From assembly GCA_037954235.1 (NCBI GenBank), contig JBBMOA010000012.1, positions 9,172,144 to 9,236,143 on the forward strand: 64,000 nucleotides of DNA, in the 5' to 3' direction. The notes beneath the pieces are model-generated. The model was not told the DNA's origin, ran no database searches, and worked only from the letters and a program-made list of their open reading frames with translations. Shown one piece after another: positions 43,755-54,510 of this stretch. Positions within the stretch are counted from its first letter, which is position 1. Each line of letters starts with the position of its first letter. The DNA is from Aulostomus chinensis. Lineage: Eukaryota; Chordata; Actinopteri; Syngnathiformes; Aulostomidae. The position numbers and the translations under genes are program-made.

Positions 43755-45821
43755 ACCAACTTCAACCTGTATCATAGCCAAAGATGAATGAATATTTATT
43801 ATTGTTTAAAAAGGGCTTTCATATAGTTATCAAAAAAAGTTGTACAATTATGAGTAAATTAATTGAACTATCAACGAATTCAGAAAAGGCCACATTTCAG
43901 TAACCATACACTTACATCAAAGTAGCCTGAATTTATTCAATATTTGTGTTGCAGTCATGTCTTAAACCTTGCAATCTTTTTTGGGAATATCCTTATTTTC
44001 AATCCTGTCCAGAGCTGGACAAGAGGATAGATACCATTCTTTCCTCTGTGCATAATTTAGGCAGCTAAGGTACATGAAGCTAACCGCTTGTTAGCTTGGT
44101 ACAAGTAATTGGAGTGGGTGCTAAGTGTTAGCATACCTCTGTCAAAAGTCATCAAAGAGAAATGGTTCAGAATCTTTGCATTTCCAAAAGGAATCATCCT
44201 CAATCATTCTTGTAGATCTTTGCATACCTTGGCACACATTCATAATAACATAAACCCGAATCTTAGTTTAGATACCAACGAGATCAAAACGCCTTCTTAT
44301 GATGTATGATAATGTGTTAGGATAATTTACAAGCATTCAGAGGGAAACAGAATGCAGTCAAGTACATCTAGGTTTGAGCATCAGGACATCTTTTCTTCAT
44401 GCAGTGTGAGACTCTGAAACGTAGACCAAATGCTGTCTTTTGTGCCCCTCCCCCCACTGTCCCACTATCCTCTCACATGTGGAATGTAAGTTATGAAAGG
44501 GCTCCTATGTCAGTTTCTATATACCATTCAGCTGTGACTCTGTGAGAGCGGGAGAGAGAAAGAAAATAACTGACTGACTCCCTGACTAGCGTTGTTTGTG
44601 TAGCTCATACTCAGACAGTGGCCTGCAGCAACAATACAACCCCAGTTATGTATTAATCCTAGTGCTGTGATCATAAGGGAGCTGTTGAAAAGCTGCTCCA
44701 AGGATAAGCCAAAAACTGGCCTGGAAATTTTTCCAAGAATTATGTCTTCATTCCTTAAAAAAAAAAAAAAAATTCAATACTTTAACAGTTGTGAATAGGA
44801 TGTTTCTCTGTGGAGTCTAAATAACTTACACTGATCGTGTGCCACGTCATTTCCCTTGATATCATCTGGATCATCTTCCAGGTTTGGTTCACACATTTTC
44901 AAGATTGTCTTCAAACCAGTCAGATGATGGCTGGTTTTGTCCAGCTGTACTGGAAACAGCCAATAAAAGCACCCTTCCACTGCCCTCTCACTGGGAGTGA
45001 TGAGGGAGAACACAGTTCTTATTCCACCCAAAAATATATTCAAAGGTTTGTCTGAAGTCTTTTTTAGAGCGATTCTTCTTTTTCTGTTACCATACTTTTT
45101 CCTTCCACTGCAGCTCATCAGGTAACTGACCAAGGAATAAGAATAATCCACCTGATTCAAATGTTTTGACTGCATCAAAGCTGCAGATGAATCTCAGTTT
45201 TTTTTCCGATGGGTGGGGGGGACGGGGACGGGACAGAAAGAGGTCATTGAGATTGACAGCTAAATTGGAATGATCACAATACTGGTCTAAAGAAGCGATC
45301 TTGAAGGAGCGTTATCTCCTCCCTCAGCATCCATGTCTGAGGTGCTCTTGTGCAAGGCACCTAACCTCCAGCTTCTTCAAGGATGCTGCAGCTGCCGATG
45401 GCTGTGCTGTATGCTTGAGTGCTCACAAGCTTCAGCATCCTTTGCATCATGACGTACCTGTCTTTTATCTCACTATGACCAGGAGGAGTGATTACAGCAA
45501 CCTCCTATGGCTCAGACCTGCGCTACTCCTGTCACACGTTTTTTTTTTTTGTATGGACACTTCCCTATTATCTTTACCTTTAAAGGTATCTTACCTTTAT
45601 TGTACATTTGATGATCCAATAATAAAGAACTCTGTCGACGAAGTACATCTTGTTTCATTGTTTATCACACGTAGTCATTCGAGCTGAAATAGAAATGGAT
45701 GTGAGTGTGTGTGATGGTCAGTGCTAAAATTCAGTTCATTCAGTGTTTATTTGATAAGGACGGATACAGTTATATGCCAAGTCAATTAATTAATTAAAAA
45801 ATAATTCAATCCCCTTCTTCT

Positions 45822-46066
45822 GGGCGGCGTGGCTCAGGGGTAGAGTGGCCGCCTAGCAACCGAAGGGTTGCTGGTTCGATCCTCGACCCCGGTGACCATG
45901 TCAAAGTGTCCTTGAGCAAGATACTGGACCAATAATTGCTCCTGATGAGTAGGTTGGTGCCTTGCATGGCAGCCTCCACCATCAGTGTATGGGTGAATGA
46001 GATGACACTGTAAAGCGCTTTGAGTGCCGCTAAGGTAGAAAAGCGCTATATAAAACTGAGTCCAGT
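45822..46066 (+). mobile_element. tRNA-derived SINE, second family
   Basis: Starts GGGCGGCGTGGCTCAGGGGT (box A-like), then CTGGTTCGATCCTCGACC (box B). The 3' part has GTAAAGCGCTTTGAGTGCCG and GAAAAGCGCTATATAAAAC, typical of common fish SINEs. No (GGAT)n tail. Not a functional tRNA gene, as no cloverleaf closes. Confidence 0.8.
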
Positions 46067-46820
46067 CTGAGCGCACTTTTTGGTTTTACTTGATATTGTC
46101 CTTGTTGTATTCATAGGCCAGACTCCACTTTTGGGAAATCAATTCTTTTTGACTAAGACTGTAGTTGATTTTAAACCTTTATGTGTGACCTTCTGTAAGG
46201 TGAGCATGGGTGCTTTGAAAGGTGCCGATAAATAAAATGGATAATTATTGTTATCATGAATAATGCCCGCTTTTATAGTATAGTTTTGCCTTCTAGCACA
46301 CCCACAACATTTAAAAGATCTTGGCTATGTGTATAGTACTGTTTATTCTTCTTGTACTGAATGGTGGTGTTGGATTTCATGAGCAAACTTCAAATATATC
46401 ATTAGATTGGAAAAGAACAGATTAGCCAAATTAATTTGTGATATTTATGAATTCAAGTGTGTAACAAGTGAGGGGCCTTGAAGTAGGAAAGGCTGAGAAT
46501 CCCTGCAATTGTCAAACAAGTTATTTAAGCTCTGCGCTAACTTTGCATGTTTGAACAGTGCTTCACAACAAATACTCACATTCACATACAAACTGAGAAG
46601 TGAAAAGGGGTTGGGAGAGAAGCAAAGCTGTATTTTTAATATATATGTAACAATCCCAGCTTGAAATGAAACACAAACCTATACATGTAGGAGTGGATAA
46701 ACATGTTAGTGTGTTAAGGACAACCCTCTTTTTTTTTTTTCAAACTACTGTTCCCTCCCGCCAATGAGCTCTGCAGCTGCTTGCTGAGGTTTCCTGTCTG
46801 CCCCCCTCCACATCCTTGCC

Positions 46821-46828
46821 TATATAAA
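46821..46828 (+). promoter_or_regulatory. TATA box of alpha-tubulin C
   Basis: TATATAAA lies 77 nt before the ATG-only exon. The spacing supports a leader of about 50 nt followed by ATG directly abutting the donor GTGAGT. Confidence 0.75.
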
Positions 46829-46904
46829 CCCTGACTCTCCCTCTCCTCCGCACTTCTGCCTTGTGTCTGAATCCTCCACGTCGTTCGAAGGACAAGCAGA
46901 CAAA

Positions 46905-49814
46905 ATGGTGAGTAACTGCTTGGTTGATGACGTAGGCTGAAAATTTCCCCTCTCTCTGTCTCACAGCCTTCCTTTGTCTCCTTTTCTCAGGATTTTATGG
47001 ATTAGCCAGGCCTCTTTGATGCTTATAAGGCCTCTGCTCTGTAGTTGAAGGTTATTGATAGAAAAGAAGCTGCACTGTAATAGGCTAATATGATATTAAC
47101 AAACTTTTCAGGGTAAAGATAGTTAAAGATGTTGAATAATCTGAGATAGTAACATGTGACTGCAAGATTCCATGAGTCATTTCTGTACTCTTGGACAATC
47201 TAGGTCAGATGAATGACACTTTAAGGCCCTTTTTCCACACTTGTTTGATACACAGCAACTCAGCACAAAAAAAAAACAGCAAATGTATGTAACTCAAGTA
47301 AAAAGAAAAGAAATCAGAATCGCAATCATGTATTTTTTGAGTAGTTTCAGGTCACAAAAGTCTGATCAGAGAAATCGTGGCAGTGGGGGGATGGATAGAA
47401 AGGACAGAGAAAAGAGGAGTGGTCTGAGCAAGAAAGTATGAGTTACTGGCAGCCATTTTTCAGCTGTTGGGAGTTTCTGGTTTGAGTGAGAAGAGACGAG
47501 GGAGAGAGAGAGAGAGAGAGACATCTCTGGCTATTACACAGCACTATGCAGCTGGACAGGATGGGGGAGGAGAGAGAGACACGAAAAGGGAGGGGATGAG
47601 GAAAGGGAGGAGGTACAGATTGGAGAACAAGGGGGGAGGTTTCTCATTTTCTTGAGGCACAGCCTTCCTGTTTTCCGCATACGGCATTTGATGTCCCGTA
47701 AAATTAGACCTCAGGCAGTAGAAGGAACAACAGCATTTCCTTTTCACATATTTAGACTTAATTTGAAGAAACGCATATTTCCAGTTCTATTTAAGCCAAA
47801 AACTGCATTCATAGATGTCCTGGTTGCACATGTGCTCAGTCAAACTCTGAGAGCCTAAAGCAAACTTTTTTGCAAAGTCAAGGCTAACACACACCCATGT
47901 TTGTTTTGGCAATGAATTTCAAAGAACACAACACAGCAACCAAACTTCAGAGGTTCTAGTCAACCTGTGTATCATGTACATACTTATGAGTTAGTGTGAA
48001 ACAAACGTGTGCAAAGGTCAAAGTCCCCAATAGCAGAAGCCCAGTTCAACTGTGATTAAGTTATTTAAATGTGGTTGGTGCCAATGTGGGAAAGTGTCAA
48101 ATCTACAGCAAATAAACAGTCACAGAATTTAGATCAGAAATGTATTTCTGATAACAGCCTCTGATCACATTGTCACCTTCCCTCCCATCTCGTGCAGCGC
48201 GAATGTATTTCTATGCACGTCGGCCAAGCCGGAGCCCAGATGGGCAATGCATGCTGGGAGCTGTATTGCCTGGAACATGGTATCCAGCCAGATGGACAGA
48301 TGCCTTCAGACAAGACTATTGGAGGAGGCGATGACTCCTTCAACACCTTCTTCAGTGAGACAGGAGCAGGGAAGCATGTCCCAAGGGCCATTTTTGTTGA
48401 CCTGGAACCCACCGTCATAGGTCAGTAGCCTATGATTTAGGAGTGTACAATAAGAGAGCAAATATAATGTTTAGAACTTTCTTCACACATAGATATTAAC
48501 ACTCACTCCTCTATTTTACAGATGAGGTGCGTACAGGAACCTACCGTCAGCTGTTCCACCCTGAGCAGCTGATTACCGGTAAAGAGGATGCTGCCAACAA
48601 CTACGCCCGTGGGCACTACACCATTGGGAAGGAGATCATTGATCTGGTTCTGGACAGGACTCGTAAACTGGTGAGAGTTTCACAATGCTGCAGACATGTT
48701 GTTTGGACAAAAAGACTTATGTAGCCTCTAGCATAAAATGAACATCAGGTAGACGTAGAAGTTGATGCAGATGAAGTCATGAAATTTTAACTGAAATTGA
48801 AAATCGAGTCTGATGTCAAATTTTACTGTCTTACAGGCTGATCAGTGCACGGGCTTGCAAGGATTCCTCATCTTCCACTCCTTTGGTGGAGGCACTGGCT
48901 CTGGCTTCACCTCCCTGCTGATGGAGAGACTCTCTGTTGATTATGGCAAGAAATCAAAACTCGAATTTGCTGTCTACCCAGCTCCCCAGGTTTCCACAGC
49001 AGTAGTAGAGCCCTACAACTCCATCCTGACCACCCACACCACCCTGGAGCACTCTGACTGTGCCTTCATGGTGGACAATGAAGCCATCTACGACATCTGC
49101 CGTAGGAACCTGGATATTGAAAGGCCAACCTACACTAACCTGAATAGGCTCATTGGCCAGATAGTCTCATCTATCACAGCCTCACTTCGCTTTGATGGAG
49201 CCCTGAATGTTGACCTGACGGAGTTCCAGACCAACTTGGTGCCCTACCCTCGTATCCACTTCCCTCTGGCCACCTACGCCCCGGTCATCTCTGCTGAGAA
49301 AGCCTACCATGAGCAGCTGTCAGTGGCTGACATTACCAATGCCTGCTTTGAGCCAGCAAATCAGATGGTGAAGTGTGACCCTCGCCATGGTAAATACATG
49401 GCCTGTTGTCTGCTGTATCGTGGTGATGTGGTGCCCAAAGATGTCAACTCTGCCATCGCTGCCATCAAAACCAAACGCACCATCCAGTTTGTGGACTGGT
49501 GCCCCACAGGCTTCAAGGTGGGCATCAACTACCAGCCTCCCACAGTGGTTCCTGGAGGAGATCTGGCCAAGGTGCAGAGGGCTGTGTGCATGCTGAGCAA
49601 CACCACCGCCATCGCTGAGGCCTGGGCTCGTCTGGACCACAAGTTTGACCTCATGTACGCCAAGAGGGCCTTTGTCCACTGGTATGTTGGGGAGGGAATG
49701 GAGGAGGGAGAGTTCTCCGAGGCCAGAGAGGATATGGCAGCCCTGGAGAAGGATTATGAGGAGGTTGGCACTGACAGCATGGGAGATGAAGATGAAGAGG
49801 GAGAGGAGTATTAA
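46905..49814 (+). CDS. Alpha-tubulin C
   Basis: Complete alpha-tubulin of 450 residues in four coding exons: 46905-46907 (ATG only, donor GTGAGT), 48198-48420, 48522-48670 and 48837-49814. It has the standard loop PSDKTIGGGDDSF, the GTP loop GGGTGSG, Thr122 as in B, and the tail VGTDSMGDEDEEGEEY. It is a tandem copy of B: exon 3 differs from B at one silent base by eye, while introns share no obvious similarity. A clear TATA box sits 77 nt upstream of the leader's ATG, and AATAAA at 49924-49929 follows the stop by about 110 nt. Tubulin protein is expected to pair with beta-tubulin in cytoplasmic microtubules. Confidence 0.97.
47503..47521. repeat. (GA)n microsatellite
   Basis: Short GA run inside intron 1 of alpha-tubulin C. 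Confidence 0.9.
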
Positions 49815-49923
49815 TTGGCCAAACTTCATCCAGGCTTTGCCATCACATCATTCCAGAAGTTATCATGAAGTGACACATTCCCAACATTCTGATAACCAGT
49901 GGTGGTGAAATGTCAGTATTATC

Positions 49924-49929
49924 AATAAA
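49924..49929 (+). promoter_or_regulatory. Polyadenylation signal of alpha-tubulin C
   Basis: AATAAA lies about 110 nt after the stop codon and is followed by a T/G-containing stretch, giving a short 3' UTR. Confidence 0.6.
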
Positions 49930-50628
49930 CGTTTTCGTGAAACTTTAATGAACTTGTGATTATTCTCTTCCTCCTTCAGCACAGCCTGGCAGACCATATG
50001 ATAGAATATTCTTCTCCAACAGTTGCCAAATACCTTCTGAATATGTCAAACCCCTTTCGTATTGAGTCGCCTGAAGCAAATCTAGCATATTGAACTCAAT
50101 TAACTCTCAATAATGTTAAAAAATCATTACCACTAAAGTGAGATTCACACTGAAAATATATGAAGACAAAATAATTGGGCAAAATAATCATTTGCAATGC
50201 TGCCAATATACAAGAAACTAAGCCTACAGTCTCGATTTTCAATATTTTCTTTAGATTTCACGTTTGTTTACATAAATATTTCGATATAAAAGGCCATTCC
50301 TGTTTCTGTTTCCTCTCTAATGCCCTGATCTACCGCACCATAAAAATTGGGTTCCTGGGCCAAAGCTCGAAAGAAGCCTCGGCTTGCCTTGCACCTGCTA
50401 TTACTTCAGTCAGCCACTAGATGGAATCAATGAACACTGACGTACGTGAGACAATTACGCCCTGGTTATGCATTAAGTCCAAAAGTTTATTCTATCCACC
50501 AACTACTCATCGCTGATATGACATGACAGTATTGTGAAAACACATTTGTAAGCAATTTGATGTAACTTTTTTTTAATGTAGTTGGGAACCTCAGGTAAAA
50601 ACAAATAATGTACGATCTGCTTTTATCG

Positions 50629-50709
50629 GGGCGGCATCGCTTAGAGGTAGGGTCACTTCCCCCGCTGATCAAGAAAATGGATGGAAGGATGGATGGATGG
50701 ATGGATGGG
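50629..50709 (+). mobile_element. Short internally deleted SINE remnant
   Basis: A tRNA-like head (GGGCGGCATCGCTTAGAGGT) is joined within about 50 nt to the AAAATGGATGGA/(GGAT)n tail; the body is absent. Confidence 0.55.
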
Positions 50710-53147
50710 TCTGCTTTTAACATGGGTGTTTTTTTATTTCAAATTTGTTTGATGGCTGTCGTCAAAGTGAGTGATCGTCACAACATGCAGTTAGTCACAC
50801 AAATGCGTGGAATCTCGCACATTTTTCAAAGCATACTGGCAGAGATATTCTCACTGAGATGATCTGCAACTTGTAACCAATAATATCTTGCCAATATAGA
50901 TGTAATCAGCCTCTGTTTAAGTAACATAGTATTTTTTGGCTTGCGGCACTCGGGAGATGTGGCGACAGACGGAACCGATTGACGGCAGAACATATAGCAC
51001 ACCACGTATGCACCAAAGTGGTAGGCTTAAACGTACGAAAACATAACTGGTCATTCCAAACACATCAGGAACTCCCTTAGCTAATAACCTATGTGAGTAA
51101 AGTCAAAGACTTCGAGCTAATTAGCCGCAGCGCTTATCATTGAGTGACATCTCTCCTTGTAAAATATCTCTGTTTCTGTCACGGCTGCGACTTCCGAGTT
51201 GGTGTTTTTCTCATCGACTTTTCCTCGACAGTTATTGAAACACGTTTAGTTATGTAGCCTGGTTATTTTTACTCGTAACATTTGGCCACAGTCTCATTGC
51301 ACGTGGGCTATTTTTGTGTGGTCGCGGAGCAACAGGCAGACGTTAGGACAGGGCGTGTCTGATGGCGTCTTAAACGCTGGCATTTTCGAAAGCTTCTATT
51401 TTTTTTCCACTCAGCTGATACAGTGACGTAGCAAGGGCCGGGGGTCGGGTCTGATAGGGGGTAACTGTACGTTAGTTTCCCCGGTGGGGCCAAGTGAAGT
51501 ATAGCATAGAAAAGAATAGTCTGAGTGTGATATTTAGTCAAGACTGTAGTTCCGTCGGGGCGGGAAGAGAATCGGACCGACGACGGAGGTTGCCACGGAG
51601 GAAGGGGGTGTGTGTAATATCACACTAGACTGGTGCTACAGGAGGTTTAGACGGTAGGTCCATAGGCTAACCGTAGCATGACACGATTTTCTCATATACA
51701 GTCGACCGTATATTCACACTATTATAAACGTCCAGCTTTGCTATATCAAGAAATAATTTCCCCAGAGGTAATTGGAATGTCAGTGCGGTACAACCAGTCC
51801 CGTATACATCCCGACGTATGAACGTTGTGTAGGTTGTTGTGGTGTCAGATATGGCGCTTGGGATGTCGCCATACTTTTCCCAACGGGTAAAAGTTCAATT
51901 CATGTTATTTTACCTTTGTGTGGATTGAAAATCCCCCATCCCAAGGGAGAAGTCAAAGTTAATTTTAGTCATTTTAACTCTGTTTGAAAGCCCCCCGCCC
52001 CCCTTTCAGCCCGGAAAATATGCAGTCCACTAAGGAGATTGGTATGAGGGTTAGCATGTTAGCATGACTCAGACTAAAGGGCAAAATTACCCTTTTTGAA
52101 ATATGTTCAAATAAGGTCTCAATAAGACATCAGTGATATTTAGATGTAACTCTGTTATTTTGTAAAGCATTGATTACTTTATAATAAGAAATTTATAGTC
52201 CTAATTTTTTAGGGTGCTGCATAAAATGGCTTTTACATCATGCATCCTCATTTAGACATGTTTTCATCAGGGCTCAGGATTCCTTCAGACATGGGAAATC
52301 TGGAAAAGGCACGGAATTTGAAAATGATGCTTTCCAGGACAAGTTCTTGAAAAATAAATAAGACAGACAATTCCGGAAAATTCCTGGAAATCTGCTTCAC
52401 AGTTAATTGAACATGACATATGTGGTAAAATATAGATTTTACTTCATAAAGCACATAGCCTTTGTTAAATGTAACATGGTAATGTTTTGACATGGATTTC
52501 TGTCGAGGACTTTCAGAGTCAGTGGTCATGAATTTCTTCCTCAAAATAAAATGAAAATATGAGAAAATAATGGAAATCTATTTGCACAAAGATGTATAAA
52601 GCAGCATTTAATTATTTTTGATTAGTATTGTAATTGGGACATGTTCACAATAATCGAAGGAATTATCATTCGTGTGTCATACGTATTTTAGTTGAAAAAC
52701 ATTACCTTGCTTTTACTCTTTTTTTTTAAGATGGCAAATGAAACTAATTGCAACAATACGCATGTATGATTAATTGTTGTGTCAAAGAGCAGAAGAGATT
52801 ATTGGGCTGAATCGGTTTGGATAAACCTTTACTAATAATTACGTTGATGCAGCATCTTTTTAAAAGTGCAAGTTCATTATTTAACAGGGAATTACTTTGC
52901 CTAACAGGTACCATGTAATTTGGGATGAAGAGAAATATCTACAGAGAACAAAAGATCCAAACACCTGCATACATCCTTATTTTCTTTTATTTGTCCTCAC
53001 ATGAAGTGATCAGAATTATGAACAACCATATTTACAGTGCACAATGTCTTCAGAATGTTGTTGGTCATTTGTCTGGCAATTTAATAATTATAACACTGTT
53101 TTACTTTCCTTCCAGGAGTGTTTTGGTGAGGGTTGACCGAAGGTGAC

Positions 53148-54479
53148 ATGGTAGATTACTACAGCATCCTGGGAGTGCCCAAGACAGCCTCCCAGGAGGA
53201 CATCAAGAAGGCGTAAGTATCCTGGGGTTCTCACAATAATGGACAGAGACATTAAACCAGACCCTGAAAACATGGGTTTGACCGTTTCATTCTTATTGCT
53301 GGGTTATTGACCATATTTAATTGTGCTTAAAAAAAATTACACTGTTAGCACTGATGTGCAGAGAGAACCAAAATACACCATGACAGTCTCAAAAGGCCTT
53401 CATGTAATCATTGGTTTAACCACTGTGAAAAACCTAGTTCCTAAAAATATGGAAAGCATACTCCAGTCTTGATAGTTGGGCCAATCTCCAATCGCTCAAA
53501 GCAGAATCGGCTGATTCAGTTCACCATGAGGTCTGTTTGAAGTCCTCTGTTAACCCTGCAACATTTTTATTTAATGAGTTATTTATTCCTAATAACATTT
53601 GTAATTAGGTGTAAGAAATGAGGACGCATCATGAATACACATCTGTACTTCAATGTCAGGCAGTTTAGAACTCAACAAATGCCACCTGAGCACCTGGGAA
53701 TCTGGGAATATTTATATTTACATCAGTTATGTGCACTCCTTTCACCTCCGAGTAAGAGTCTTTCCTTTTTGAAAACGAGACCTATAGTACATAATATTTG
53801 TTCATGTGTATTTTTCATGTCGGACTAATTGTTCGTGTGTCACTATATGTGTTTTTGTCTTGTTTTCAGGTACAGGAAACTTGCACTGAAATGGCATCCA
53901 GACAAAAATCCAGACAATAAAGAAGAAGCAGAAAAAAAGTTCAAAGAATTGGCCGAGGCTTATGAAGTCCTCTCTGACAGTAAGCTTTAACAGTTACTCT
54001 TATATGTGGATGACCAGTACAAATACTTTACTACTGTACTTTGGGTCTGTACTTCACTTGAATGTTCATTTTTCACACATTTTTTACTTTTATGACCTAC
54101 ACTCAAACACAAATACTGATACTTTTTTACTCTTTAGACTCTAAAAACAGGCTTGCTACATTTATATATGATGTAGTATGAGAGTTTAACTGGAGGTATA
54201 GGTCTGTTTAAGGGGCAAATATAACTTGTTCACTCTTCAGCATTGGAGGTGGTAGTGCAAGTAAACACTGGTCGCTCGGTACCTTTTACTTTATACATTT
54301 TCATACATTTAGGAGCCTGTAATTCTTTACTTTTACTTTGGTAAACAGCTTGACTCAGTACTTCTATTTTCACCTGTTTTTTTTTGTGTTTTTTTTACAC
54401 GAGTATCTGTTCTTCTACTTAGGTGATGAATGTTTTTATATCTGTGAGACAAGTGGGGGATGTCTATGAAGGTGATGAA

Positions 54480-54510
<31 letters not shown>

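Larger units (their letters stand above)
43755..46904. other. Intergenic between alpha-tubulins B and C
   Basis: Contains the 3' UTR of B (no clear AATAAA within 300 nt), one SINE at 45822-46066, and the C promoter. Nothing else recognised. Confidence 0.55.
49815..53147. other. Intergenic: alpha-tubulin C 3' side and dnajb2 5' region
   Basis: A CpG-richer stretch at about 51180-51660 probably holds the dnajb2 promoter and a non-coding exon, with a possible donor (ACG before GTAGGT) at 51653. A SINE remnant lies at 50629-50709. No coding exon seen. Confidence 0.5.

Noticed and set aside
43263..43781. 172-aa antisense open frame over tubulin B (with similar 169-aa and 119-aa frames over C and A)
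   Set aside because: Mirror of the biased codon use and high conservation of the tubulin exons; it follows the sense protein, with no independent signal.
45301..45687. 128-aa open frame between tubulins B and C
   Set aside because: No motif; probably decayed repeat or chance.
45822..45895. Possible tRNA gene
   Set aside because: Box A and B are present but the acceptor stem does not close and a SINE body follows.
51380..51400. Heat-shock element upstream of dnajb2 (TTCGAAAGCTTC)
   Set aside because: GAA and TTC blocks do not keep the required two-base spacing.
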